Shown: piece after piece, positions 47,319 through 56,555 of the stretch
How positions within the stretch are numbered: position 1 is the first letter of the stretch
Layout: each line of letters starts with the position of its first letter
Assembly (NCBI RefSeq): GCF_900182955.1
Contig: NZ_FXUL01000014.1
Coordinates: 103,607 to 167,606, forward strand
DNA: 64,000 nucleotides
Source of the DNA: Noviherbaspirillum suwonense
GTDB taxonomy: Bacteria; Pseudomonadota; Gammaproteobacteria; Burkholderiales; Burkholderiaceae_D
Reading direction: 5' to 3'
Made by a program: the position numbers and the translations under genes
Notes under the pieces: model-generated
What the model saw: only the letters and a program-made list of their open reading frames with translations
The model's database searches: none
What the model was told of the DNA's origin: nothing

Positions 47319-49166
47319 TCATGCGGCCTCGCTGGCGTCGGACCGCGGCGAGGCGAGCGCCTCGTCGGGCCGCGCCTGCTGCCGCTCCCACATCTGCGCA
47401 TACGCGCCATTGGCGGCGAGCAGCTGCGCATGCGTGCCGCGCTCGACGATGCGGCCGTGGTCCATCACCAGGATCTGCGCGGCGTCGGCGATGGTGGACA
47501 GCCGATGGGCGATGACCAGCGTGGTGCGGGTGCGCGCGATCGCCTTCAGTTCGGCCTGTATCGCCTGCTCGGCGCGCGAGTCCAGCGCGGACGTGGCTTC
47601 ATCGAAGATCAGGATGGCCGGGTCCTTGAGCAGGGCGCGGGCAATGGCCACCCGCTGCTTTTCGCCGCCCGACAGCTTCAGCCCGCGCTCGCCGACCATG
47701 GTCTGGTAGCCGGCCGGCAGCGATTCGATGAAGTCGTGGATGGACGCGGCGCGGGCGGCGGCGATCATTTCCTCGCGGCTGGCGCCGGGGCGGCCGTAGG
47801 CGATGTTGTATTCAATGGTGTCGTTGAACAGCACCGTGTCCTGCGGCACGATGCCGATCGCGCTGCGCAGCGTCGACTGCGTGACCTGGCGCAGGTCGCG
47901 GCCGTCGATCGAGATGCTGCCGGCGTCGACATCGTAGAACCGGAACAGCAGCCGCGACAGCGTCGACTTGCCCGAGCCGCTATGGCCGACGACGGCGGTG
48001 GTGCTGCCGGCCGCGATGGTGAAGTCGACGTCGAACAGGATCTGCCGGTTTTTCTCGTAGCTGAAGTCGACATGGGAAAAACGGACTTCCCCGCCATGCG
48101 GCTGCAGCGGCAGCGCGTCCGGCTGGTCGGCGACCTCGCGATGCTGGTCGAGCAGCGCGAACAGGCGCTCCATGTCGGCCAGGCTCTGCTTGATCTCGCG
48201 GTAGAGCACGCCGAGAAAGTTGAGCGGCACGTACAGCTGGATCATGAAGGCATTCACCAGCACCAGGTCGCCCAGCGTCATGGTGCCGTCGATCACGCCC
48301 TGCGTTGCGCGCCACAGGATCAGCGTGACCGCGATGGCGATGATGACGGACTGCCCGGTGTTGAGCAGCGACAGCGAGGTCTGCGACTTGACCGCCGCAG
48401 CTTCGTAGCGCTGCAGGCCCTCGTCGTAGCGCCTGGCCTCGTATTCCTCGTTGCCGAAATACTTGACGGTCTCATAATTGATCAGCGAGTCGATCGCGCG
48501 GGTGCTGGCCTTGGAATCGAGGTCGTTCATCGTGCGGCGGAAATGGGTGCGCCATTCGGTGACGAGGACCGTGAACACGATATAGGTGACGAGCGCGCCG
48601 GCCGTGATGACCGAGAACCAGATGTCGTAGTGCAGCACCAGGTAGCCCAGCACCAGCGTGATCTCGACCAGGGTCGGCAGGATGCTGAACAGGGTGTACG
48701 ACACCAGCGAGGAAATGCCGCGGGTGCCGCGCTCGATGTCGCGCGTCATGCCGCCGGTTTGCCGGTTCAGGTGGAAACGCAGGGACAGCGAATGCAGGTG
48801 CTTGAAGACCTGCAGGGCCACGGTGCGCACGGCGCGCTGGGTGACCCGCGCAAACACGAATTCGCGGAGCTCGGTAAATAGCGTGGTGGAAAGCCGCAAC
48901 GCGCCATAGGCGACCAGCAGGGCCAGCGGCAACGCGACGACGGCTTGCGGCTGCGTGGCGGTTGCCGTCAGGCTGTCGATGATTTTTTTCAGCACCAGCG
49001 GCACGCCGACATTGGCCATCTTGGCGCTGATCAGGAAGACCAGCGCAAGCGACATCCGCCATTTGTAGGCCCACAGGTAAGGCAGCAGGGTTTTCAGGGT
49101 GGCCCAGTCATTGCGGGTTCCCTGGTTGGCGGGTGCATCGGAAGTCGGGGGCAAGGTGCGGCGCAT
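47319..49166 (-). CDS. ABC exporter, HMT1/ATM1-type fused permease-ATPase
   Basis: A 615-residue half-transporter: six membrane helices (about residues 45-330) followed by an ATPase. Walker A is VVGHSGSGKSTLSRLLFRFY, the signature is LSGGEKQRVAIARALL, Walker B is ILIFDEATSALDSRA, and the H-loop is LVIAHRLSTIADA. The sequence TGGMTRDIERGTRGISSLVS and the following NYETVKYFGNE are typical of the heavy-metal/Fe-S-glutathione exporter (Atm1) group. The start MRRTLPPTSDAPAN is the first ATG not overlapping the divergent thioesterase gene; no clear ribosome binding site. Substrate inferred, not shown. Confidence 0.9.
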   Translation of the reverse strand: MRRTLPPTSDAPANQGTRNDWATLKTLLPYLWAYKWRMSLALVFLISAKMANVGVPLVLKKIIDSLTATATQPQAVVALPLALLVAYGALRLSTTLFTELREFVFARVTQRAVRTVALQVFKHLHSLSLRFHLNRQTGGMTRDIERGTRGISSLVSYTLFSILPTLVEITLVLGYLVLHYDIWFSVITAGALVTYIVFTVLVTEWRTHFRRTMNDLDSKASTRAIDSLINYETVKYFGNEEYEARRYDEGLQRYEAAAVKSQTSLSLLNTGQSVIIAIAVTLILWRATQGVIDGTMTLGDLVLVNAFMIQLYVPLNFLGVLYREIKQSLADMERLFALLDQHREVADQPDALPLQPHGGEVRFSHVDFSYEKNRQILFDVDFTIAAGSTTAVVGHSGSGKSTLSRLLFRFYDVDAGSISIDGRDLRQVTQSTLRSAIGIVPQDTVLFNDTIEYNIAYGRPGASREEMIAAARAASIHDFIESLPAGYQTMVGERGLKLSGGEKQRVAIARALLKDPAILIFDEATSALDSRAEQAIQAELKAIARTRTTLVIAHRLSTIADAAQILVMDHGRIVERGTHAQLLAANGAYAQMWERQQARPDEALASPRSDASEAA

Positions 49167-49242
49167 TGAGGGGGGACTGGAACTTGGTTTATGCTTGGCC
49201 TTCGATTGTAACGTCCTTATCCATATAAAGCAGGAATCCCCA

Positions 49243-49656
49243 ATGACCGAAAGTAACCTCACCTGCCTGCCGCCCGGCATGCCCGCCCTGCGCGTGATGC
49301 CGATGCCAGCCGATTCGAATGCCCATGGCGACGTCTTCGGCGGCTGGATCATGGCACAGGTGGACATCGCCGGCGCGCTGCCGGCGGCGCGCCGCGCCAA
49401 TGGCCGCGTCGCGACCATCGCGGTCAATTCCTTCGTGTTCAAGCAGCGCGTCTACGTCGGCGACCTGCTGTCCTTCTACGCAAGCGTGGTCAAGTCCGGC
49501 AAGACCTCGGTGACCGTCAACGTCGAAGTCTATTCGGAGCGCAGCCGCCTCAAGTGGGAAGTGGTCAAGGTGACCGAAGCCACGCTGACCTATGTCGCCA
49601 CCGGCGAGGACGGCAAGCCGCGCCCGCTGCCCCCCGAGTCGGAAGTCGCGAACTGA
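49243..49656 (+). CDS. Acyl-CoA thioesterase (YciA-like hotdog fold)
   Basis: A 137-residue hotdog thioesterase hydrolysing acyl-CoA. Motifs are RVMPMPADSNAHGDVFGGWI (catalytic Asn/Asp region), MAQVDIAGALPAARRANGRV, and YVGDLLSFYASVVKSGKTSV. AGGA precedes the ATG. It is divergent from the ABC exporter and 11 bp upstream of the PhoD-like gene. Confidence 0.92.
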   Translation: MTESNLTCLPPGMPALRVMPMPADSNAHGDVFGGWIMAQVDIAGALPAARRANGRVATIAVNSFVFKQRVYVGDLLSFYASVVKSGKTSVTVNVEVYSERSRLKWEVVKVTEATLTYVATGEDGKPRPLPPESEVAN

Positions 49657-49667
49657 GCCTGGACGCG

Positions 49668-51260
49668 ATGGATCGCCAGCGCCGGCTGTTCCTGCAGCGC
49701 GCCGCCCGCCTCGCCGCAATCGGAGCAATGGGTGCAACGGGAGCAACGGGCGCCGCGCCGCTGCCGGCAGCGGGCCTTGCCCGCAGCGGCTGGTACCCGT
49801 TTCGCCTCGGCGTGGCATCCGGCTCGCCATTGCCCGACGCCATCGTGCTGTGGACACGCATCCTGTCCGAACCGGGCAACCCGGAAGCCCCGGCGCCGGG
49901 CCCGGTCACGGTGCGCTGGGAGCTTGCCGACGACCAGGCCTTCCGGCGCATCGTCGCCAGCGGCAACGCCAGCGCCCTGCCCGAGCTTGCGCACAGCGTG
50001 CATGTCGATGTGACCGGGCTGCGCCCGGACCGCTGGTACTGGTACCGCTTCATGCTGGGCGACGCGGTGAGCCCGGTCGCCCGCACCCGCACCGCCCCGG
50101 CGCGCGACGCGATGCCGGGCCGCATGCGGCTCGCCTACGCGTCCTGCCAGCACTGGGAATTCGGGGAGTATGCGGCGCACCGGCACATCGCCGCGGCGGC
50201 GCCCGACCTGGTCGCCTTCCTCGGCGACTATATCTACGAATGGGGGCCGTACGACGCCGCGCACCCGTCGTCCGCGCGGCGCACCAGCGAGTCGGTGACG
50301 CTGGCGGACTACCGCGCCCGTTATGCGCAGTACAAGGCCGACCTGCAGCTCCAGGCCGCCCACCACGCGGCGCCGTGGATCGTCACCTGGGACGACCACG
50401 AAGTGGCCAACGACTATGCGAACGACCGCGACGGCGCGCTCGACCCGGCATTCATGCTGCGGCGGGCGGCGGCCTACCAGGCGTTCTACGAGCACATGCC
50501 GGTCAGGCTGCAGGCGCTGCCGGACGGCTACGCGCATATGCGCATCTACGAGCGCTATGACTGGGGCCGGCTGGCCCGCTTCCACGTCCTCGATGACCGC
50601 CAGTACCGCTCGCACCAGGCCTGCGCGCGCCCCGGGCGCGGCGGCAGCACGTCGGTCGAACGGGCCTGCAGCGACCGGCTGCAGCCCGGGCGCACGCTGC
50701 TGGGCGCGACGCAGGAAGCCTGGCTGGCGCAGGGCATGGCCGCATCGCCGGCGAGGTGGAACATCCTGGCCCAGCAGACGCTGATGGCGCAGTGCAGCCA
50801 GACGCCGGTGGCCAGGGATGGCGGGCGTTTCTGGACCGATGGCTGGGACGGCTATCCGGCGGCGCGCAACCGGCTGCTGGACATGATAAGGCGTCACCGG
50901 CCAGCCAATCCGCTGGTCATTTCAGGCGACGTGCACAGCTTTTTCGCCAGCGACCTGCAGCGCGATTTCAACCGTGCCCCATCCGCCGACAACCCGGTGC
51001 TCGCGACCGAGTTCTGCGGCACGTCGGTGACGTCCAATTCGCGGCCGCAGTCGCGCACCGAACAGTACCTGGCGATGAATCCGCATATCCGCTATGGCCG
51101 CAGCGACCGCCGCGGCTTCGTGACGATGGACCTGACGCCGCAGGCGGCCACGGTGCTGTTCCAGGCGCTGGACGATGTGCGCGACGCCGCTTCGGGCATC
51201 GCCACGGCGGCGGCATTCACGGTGCCGAACGGACGGCCGGGCGTCATGCCCGGCGCCTGA
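49668..51260 (+). CDS. PhoD-like alkaline phosphatase/phosphodiesterase, Tat-exported
   Basis: A 530-residue secreted calcium-iron phosphatase. The N terminus MDRQRRLFLQRAARLAAIGA contains a twin-arginine (RRLFLQ) Tat signal, then an Ala/Gly/Thr-rich stretch. Catalytic-site motifs are RLAYASCQHWEFGEYAAHRH, VAFLGDYIYEWG, VTWDDHEVANDYAND, MAQCSQTP and VISGDVHSFFASDL. PhoD enzymes release phosphate from phosphodiesters such as teichoic acids, phospholipids or nucleic acids. It follows the thioesterase gene by 11 bp, so it is likely co-transcribed with it. Confidence 0.92.
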   Translation: MDRQRRLFLQRAARLAAIGAMGATGATGAAPLPAAGLARSGWYPFRLGVASGSPLPDAIVLWTRILSEPGNPEAPAPGPVTVRWELADDQAFRRIVASGNASALPELAHSVHVDVTGLRPDRWYWYRFMLGDAVSPVARTRTAPARDAMPGRMRLAYASCQHWEFGEYAAHRHIAAAAPDLVAFLGDYIYEWGPYDAAHPSSARRTSESVTLADYRARYAQYKADLQLQAAHHAAPWIVTWDDHEVANDYANDRDGALDPAFMLRRAAAYQAFYEHMPVRLQALPDGYAHMRIYERYDWGRLARFHVLDDRQYRSHQACARPGRGGSTSVERACSDRLQPGRTLLGATQEAWLAQGMAASPARWNILAQQTLMAQCSQTPVARDGGRFWTDGWDGYPAARNRLLDMIRRHRPANPLVISGDVHSFFASDLQRDFNRAPSADNPVLATEFCGTSVTSNSRPQSRTEQYLAMNPHIRYGRSDRRGFVTMDLTPQAATVLFQALDDVRDAASGIATAAAFTVPNGRPGVMPGA

Positions 51261-51307
51261 TGCGCTGCTGCGCCTGACAGGCCTCCCGAACCTTTCAGGC
51301 TTGCTGG

Positions 51308-52990
51308 CTACGCGGCCTTCTTCTCGTCGCGCAGCTCGCGCCGCAGGATCTTGCCCACATTGGTCTTGGGCAGTTCGTTGCGGAACTCGATGTATTTCGG
51401 CCGCTTGTAGCCGGTCAGCTGGTCCCGGCAGTAATCCATCAGCTGGGCCGAGGTCAGCGCCGGGTCCTTGCGCACCACGAACACCTTCACCGCCTCGCCC
51501 GAATTCCCGTCGGGAACGCCGACGCAGGCCGATTCCAGCACGCCCGGATGCGACGCCAGCACGTCCTCGATCTCGTTCGGATACACGTTGAAGCCGGACA
51601 CCAGGATCATGTCCTTCTTGCGGTCGACGATGCGCACGAAGCCGCGTTCGTCCATGATGCCGACGTCGCCGGTCTTGAAGAAGCCGTCGGGCGTCATGAC
51701 CTTGGCGGTCTCGTCGGGACGGTTCCAGTAGCCGGTCATGACCTGCGGCCCGCGTATCGCGATTTCGCCGACCTGCCCGATCGGCAGCTGATTGCCGGCG
51801 TCATCCAGGATGGACACTTCGGTCGACGGCATCGGCAGGCCGATGGTGCCGCTGAACGTCTTGCTGTCCGACGGGTTGCAGGTGGCGACCGGCGAGGTTT
51901 CCGACAATCCGTAGCCTTCGATGATCGGGCAGCCCGTGACCGCCAGCCATTTTTCCGCCACCGCGCGCTGCACGGCCATGCCGCCGCCGTTGCAGACCTT
52001 GAGGCCGGAAAAATCCAGCTTGGCGAAGTCGGGATTGTTGAGAAGGCCGTTATAGAGCGTGTTTACCGCCGGGAAGATATTGATCCGGTAACGGGACAGC
52101 TCCTTGACCAGGCCCGGGATGTCGCGCGGATTCGGGATCAGGATGTTGGTCGCGCCCATGCGCGTGCCCATCAGGCAGCATGCGGTCAACGCGAAGATGT
52201 GATACAGCGGCAGCGCACAGACGTAGATCAGCTGCTCTATGTGCGGCTCGCGGTCCAGCGCCGGTTGCGCCCACGCCTCGCTCTGCAGCACGTTGGCCAG
52301 CACATTGCGATGGGTCAGCGTCGCGCCCTTGGAAACGCCGGTGGTGCCGCCGGTGTACTGCAGGAAGGCGACATCGTCATGCGTGAGCTGCGCCGGCTTG
52401 AAGGTCATGCGGCTGCCTTCGGCCAGCGCACGCTTGAACGACACGGCATTCTCGACGCTGTAGGCCGGGACCATTTTCTTCACGTTGCGCACGACGAAAT
52501 TGACGATCATGCCCTTGGCGCCGCCGAGCAGGTCGCCCATCGACGCGACCACGACGTGGCGCACTTTGGTGCCGGCGACCGCATGCTCCAGCGTCGTCGC
52601 AAAATTTTCCAGGATGATGATGGCTTCGGCGCCGGAATCGTTGAGCTGGTGCGCAAGCTCGCGCGAGGTGTAGAGCGGATTGACGTTGACGACCGTGTAG
52701 CCGGCGCGCAGCACCGCTGCCAGCGCCACCGGGTACTGCAGCACGTTGGGCATCATCAGCGCGACCCGCGCGCCCTTTTCCAGCCCGCGGCTCTGCAGCC
52801 AGGCGCCGAGGCGCTGCGACAGCGTGTCGACCTCGGCATAGCTCAGCGACTTGCCCATGCAGACATAGGCGTCGCGCTTCGCATAGTTCTGGAACGATTC
52901 TTCCAGCAGGTGAACCAGCGAACGGTAACGGGTGTAGTCGACATCCACCGGTACGCCTGCCGGGTACGACTTGAGCCAAATCTTGTCCAT
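51308..52990 (-). CDS. fadD: Long-chain fatty acid-CoA ligase
   Basis: FadD activates fatty acids to acyl-CoA. The 560-residue product begins MDKIWLKSYPAGVPVDVDYT. It has the P-loop motif FLQYTGGTTGVSKGATLTHR, the A5 motif IIEGYGLSETSPVATCNP, TGDVGIMDERGFVRIVDRKK, DMILVSGFNVYPNEIEDVLA and the catalytic lysine region NELPKTNVGKILRRELRDE. The frame is open upstream, but this start matches FadD. Convergent with the PhoD gene (47-bp gap). Confidence 0.96.
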   Translation of the reverse strand: MDKIWLKSYPAGVPVDVDYTRYRSLVHLLEESFQNYAKRDAYVCMGKSLSYAEVDTLSQRLGAWLQSRGLEKGARVALMMPNVLQYPVALAAVLRAGYTVVNVNPLYTSRELAHQLNDSGAEAIIILENFATTLEHAVAGTKVRHVVVASMGDLLGGAKGMIVNFVVRNVKKMVPAYSVENAVSFKRALAEGSRMTFKPAQLTHDDVAFLQYTGGTTGVSKGATLTHRNVLANVLQSEAWAQPALDREPHIEQLIYVCALPLYHIFALTACCLMGTRMGATNILIPNPRDIPGLVKELSRYRINIFPAVNTLYNGLLNNPDFAKLDFSGLKVCNGGGMAVQRAVAEKWLAVTGCPIIEGYGLSETSPVATCNPSDSKTFSGTIGLPMPSTEVSILDDAGNQLPIGQVGEIAIRGPQVMTGYWNRPDETAKVMTPDGFFKTGDVGIMDERGFVRIVDRKKDMILVSGFNVYPNEIEDVLASHPGVLESACVGVPDGNSGEAVKVFVVRKDPALTSAQLMDYCRDQLTGYKRPKYIEFRNELPKTNVGKILRRELRDEKKAA

Positions 52991-53164
52991 CGTCCGCCTC
53001 GTAATGTTGTTATTTATGGAACCGGCAAGCCGGTCAACCCGAGATGCTATTCGGCGCCTCCCAGCGCCGCAAGCATTTTGCACCGCTTTTGAACAATTAT
53101 TCTAGCCCGGCATTTTGCGATGGCCGCGATGGCATGCGATCGCCGCGCCAGGGTCGCCGCGGCG

Positions 53165-54268
53165 TCAGTTCGTGTCGCTGGCAGCCGGCTGCTGCGCGGC
53201 GAGCTTCGGCGGATCGCCCAGCACGGCCAGTTCCTGGTGCCGCAGGTCGCGGCTCTGTCCCGCCATCCGCTTCACCGCCTGGTAGAAGGCGGCCATGTTC
53301 TTTTCCTGCCGGAGCAGCGCCCGGAAGCCGGGCACGAAATCATGATAGGTCGCAATCGAGGCCAGGTGCGCGTTGGAAAGCGGCTCCGCGAACCAGCGGT
53401 CATAGCCGGCATAGCCGCCCCACCCCGCCTTCAGGACCTGGTAATCGTCCTTGAGCGACTGGAACAGCGCGGCCTTGGCCTGCAGCTTTTCCGCATCCGT
53501 CGCCTCGCTTGCATACACCTCTTTCAGCGCCTTGCGGTGCTTGAGCAGCAGGTCCAGGAAACCCTGCTTGCGGCCTTCGTATTCGCGGTAGGCGCGGCGC
53601 ATCTTCTCGTCGCCGAAGCGGGTCATCCAGCGTTCGACGCCGATCTCCTCGACCGCGACGGCGAAGGACTCGTTGAACTGGCTGTCGTCCTTCGCATAGG
53701 CGACCTGGTGCGCCAGTTCGTGGAACATCAGCCGCGCCAGCTCGCCGTCGGGATACTGGATGAAGGTCGACAGCACCGGGTCGTCGAACCAGCCCAGCGT
53801 CGAATACGCCGGCACGCCGCCGATCTGCACGTCCAGCCCCTGCTGCCGCAGTTCGCCGGCGAATTCCTGCGCCGCCGCCTTGCTGTAGTAGCCGCGGTAA
53901 TTGACGCAGCCGGCGATCGGGAAACACCATTTGACCGGGTCCAGCGACAGCGCCGGCGCGGCCACGACATTCCACAGCACGAACGGACGCTTGATGTCGG
54001 CGTAGTTCTTGTAGCTGCCATTGTCCGGCAGCCCGAGCTCGGCGGCGGCGAAGCCGCGGATTTCCTTGACCCGCGACAGCTTGGTCCTGAGCTTGTCGGC
54101 GGTGGACGGGTCGGCCAGCCAATCGTCGATCGGCCGCGCCTCGGCCATCAGCGCATACTGGCCCTGCGCCGCCTGCATGTAATAGCCCATCTGGGCGCAG
54201 CCGCCGGCAAGCGCCGCCGCCGCCGCGGCGGCCGTGCCCAGCAGCAGGGTCCGGTATCTGATCTTCAT
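53165..54268 (-). CDS. Predicted lipoprotein zinc aminopeptidase (COG4324-like)
   Basis: A 367-residue secreted lipoprotein. The signal ends in a lipobox LAGGC (Cys24). A zincin motif ARLMFHELAHQVAYAKD (His183, Glu184, His187) and a downstream FNESFAVAVEEIG (Glu200 as probable third ligand) indicate a metallopeptidase of the predicted-aminopeptidase family COG4324. Its ATG overlaps the stop of the upstream molybdopterin oxidoreductase gene (ATGA), so both are translationally coupled. The peptide substrate is unknown. Confidence 0.88.
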   Translation of the reverse strand: MKIRYRTLLLGTAAAAAAALAGGCAQMGYYMQAAQGQYALMAEARPIDDWLADPSTADKLRTKLSRVKEIRGFAAAELGLPDNGSYKNYADIKRPFVLWNVVAAPALSLDPVKWCFPIAGCVNYRGYYSKAAAQEFAGELRQQGLDVQIGGVPAYSTLGWFDDPVLSTFIQYPDGELARLMFHELAHQVAYAKDDSQFNESFAVAVEEIGVERWMTRFGDEKMRRAYREYEGRKQGFLDLLLKHRKALKEVYASEATDAEKLQAKAALFQSLKDDYQVLKAGWGGYAGYDRWFAEPLSNAHLASIATYHDFVPGFRALLRQEKNMAAFYQAVKRMAGQSRDLRHQELAVLGDPPKLAAQQPAASDTN

Positions 54269-56352
54269 TCGTCGCTTCCTGTTTTCTCGACTTCGACCAG
54301 CACGTCGTAAAAGGTGGGCGCCCGGCCCATGTCGGTCAGGCGCTGGCTGGTCAGTTCATTCGCGTTCCGGCCGTCCGACGCCAGCTTCTTCCACCAGATC
54401 GACAGCCCGACCACCAGTCCGGGACGGGTATTGGCGGTGACCCGGGCGCGGGCGCTGAAGACGCCGCGGTCGTTGCGGATGCGCACCCGGTCGCCGTCTG
54501 CTATGCCGCGCGCCGCGGCATCCTGCGGATGCAGGTCCAGGTGCGGCTCGCCCTCGGTGCTGCGCAGGCTCTGGACGTTCACGAAGGTGGAGTTGAGGAA
54601 ATTGCGGGCCGGCGGCGAGATCATCGCCAGCGGGTAACGCCGCGCCAGCTCCGGATTGCTGGCCGCCGACTCGTATGGCGGGATGTAAGCGGGCAAGGGG
54701 TCGAGCCCGTCGGCCAGCATGCGCGCCGAGTAGAACTCGCACTTGCCCGATGGCGTCGGGAAGCCGCCTTCCGCATAGGGCACGTCCGGTATCGCCAGCT
54801 TGCTCCAGCCGCGCTGCTTCAGCGCCTGCCAGTCGAAATGCGCGGCCCGCGGGTCGGCCTTGTTGAAAGCCTCGGCGGCGATATCGTCGTCGGTGTCGGC
54901 AAAGCAGGCGTCGTCCAGGCCCATGCGCGCGGCCAGCAGGCGGAAGATCTCGGTGTTCGGCTTCGCCTCCCCCATCGGCGCGATCGCCGGGTTGTTGGCG
55001 ACCATGTACAGGTGGCCGTACGCGAGGTGGACGTCGGCATGCTCCAGCTGGGTCGTGGCCGGCAGCAGGATGTCGGCATAGTCGGCGGTATCGGTCTGGA
55101 AATGCTCAAGCACCACGGTAAACAGGTCCTCGCGCGCAAAACCGCGGGCCACCTTGGGCGACTCGGGCGCGACCGCGACCGGGTTGGAATTGTAGACAAT
55201 GACCGCGTCGATCCTCGGCCCGAATTCCGGCGAGGCAAGCCGCAGCAGGTCGTCGCCTATCGTGCTCATGTTGATGCTGCGCGGCAGCGGCCCCGGCAGC
55301 AGGTCGGGCCGCTGCAGCGCCGGCGTGTTCTTTGGAAAGCTGTCGGTCGCCGAAAGCTGCACGCCCCCGGCCGCATGCCGCCAGGCGCCCACCAGCGCCG
55401 GCAGGCAGCAGACATTGCGCACCGCCATGCCGCCGCCGCGCACGCGCTGCAGCCCGTAGTTCAGGCGGATGGCCACCGGGTCGCCGCCGCGCGCGGCGCC
55501 GCCGTAGAGGTGGGCCAGCTGCTCGACCTGCTCGACCGGGATGCCGCAGATTTCCGCGGTGCGCTGCGGCGTCCATTCCAGCGCCCGCGCCTTCAGGTCG
55601 TCGAAGCCCAGCGTGTGGCGGGCGATGTAGTCATGGTCCAGCAGGTCGTCGCGGATCAGGATGTGCATCATCCCCAGCGCCAGCGCCGCATCGGTGCCCG
55701 GCAGGGGCGCGATATGGATCTGGCATTTCTCCGCGGTCAGCGAGCGGTAGGGGTCGATCGCCACCAGGAGCGCGCCGCGCCGCTTTGCCTCGACCGCGCG
55801 CATCCAGAAATGCACGTTCGACGCGATCGGGTTGCCGCCCCAGATCAGGATGACCTTCGCATCCTGGAACTGCTCGACATCCATGCCGACCTTGCCGCCC
55901 AGCGTATAGGTGATGCCGGCCGCGCCGGCCGACGCGCAGATCGTGCGCTCCAGCCGCGACGCGCCGAGCTTGTGGAAAAACCGCGCCGACATCGAGTCGC
56001 CCTGCACCAGGCCCATGGTGCCGGCATAGCTGTACGGCAGGATGGCCTGCGGCTCGCGCGCGGCGACCGCCTTCAGGCGTTCGGCGATGGTGTCCAGCGC
56101 CTCGTCCCAGCTGATGCGCTCGAAGCGGCCCAGGCCCTTGGGCCCGGTCCGGCGCATCGGGTACAGCAGGCGCTCCGGATGATAGGTGCGCTCGGTATAG
56201 CGCGCGACCTTGGTGCACAGCACCCCGGCCGTGGTCGGATGGTCCGGGTCGCCGCGTACTTTGGTCGCCACCCCATTTTCCACGGTGACCAGCATCGCGC
56301 AGGTGTCGGGGCAATCGTGGGGGCAGGCGGCGCGGACTACGGTCGTCGTCAT
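54265..56352 (-). CDS. Molybdopterin-dependent oxidoreductase (DMSO reductase family)
   Basis: A 695-residue bis-MGD enzyme. The N-terminal [4Fe-4S] site is clear: ACPHDCPDTCAMLV with Cys10, Cys14, Cys18 and Cys46. It then shows WDEALDTIAERL, RTICASAGAAGITY (Cys139 as a possible Mo ligand), IWGGNPIASNVHFW, DPYRSLTAEKCQIH, ADILLPATTQLEHADVHLAY, and the C-terminal dinucleotide-binding fold with HLDLHPQDAAARGIADGDRV. There is no Tat signal, so it is cytoplasmic. Substrate unknown; formate-dehydrogenase-like and thiosulfate-like roles are possible. Confidence 0.92.
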   Translation of the reverse strand: MTTTVVRAACPHDCPDTCAMLVTVENGVATKVRGDPDHPTTAGVLCTKVARYTERTYHPERLLYPMRRTGPKGLGRFERISWDEALDTIAERLKAVAAREPQAILPYSYAGTMGLVQGDSMSARFFHKLGASRLERTICASAGAAGITYTLGGKVGMDVEQFQDAKVILIWGGNPIASNVHFWMRAVEAKRRGALLVAIDPYRSLTAEKCQIHIAPLPGTDAALALGMMHILIRDDLLDHDYIARHTLGFDDLKARALEWTPQRTAEICGIPVEQVEQLAHLYGGAARGGDPVAIRLNYGLQRVRGGGMAVRNVCCLPALVGAWRHAAGGVQLSATDSFPKNTPALQRPDLLPGPLPRSINMSTIGDDLLRLASPEFGPRIDAVIVYNSNPVAVAPESPKVARGFAREDLFTVVLEHFQTDTADYADILLPATTQLEHADVHLAYGHLYMVANNPAIAPMGEAKPNTEIFRLLAARMGLDDACFADTDDDIAAEAFNKADPRAAHFDWQALKQRGWSKLAIPDVPYAEGGFPTPSGKCEFYSARMLADGLDPLPAYIPPYESAASNPELARRYPLAMISPPARNFLNSTFVNVQSLRSTEGEPHLDLHPQDAAARGIADGDRVRIRNDRGVFSARARVTANTRPGLVVGLSIWWKKLASDGRNANELTSQRLTDMGRAPTFYDVLVEVEKTGSDE

Positions 56353-56555
56353 CGGTCTTACTTTCTCGGCATTGCTGGAATTGGTTTCAATCGTACTGCA
56401 AAAGCTTTTTTTAATGCATGAAATTACCTGGGTAAATACCTGTTTTTGCTGGCGTTTTCATTTTGAAAATAGACGGGAGTCAATTCCTTGACGGCCCGAT
56501 ATTGTCGACCTGGCAAATGCGCTATCCTGTCGGTTCAGAACACAGGAGTACAAAC

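Noticed and set aside
56424..56435. TTACC-TG-GGTAA near-palindrome in the divergent region before the M20 gene
   Set aside because: The arms are only five bases and no promoter could be aligned with it; likely chance in an AT-rich stretch.
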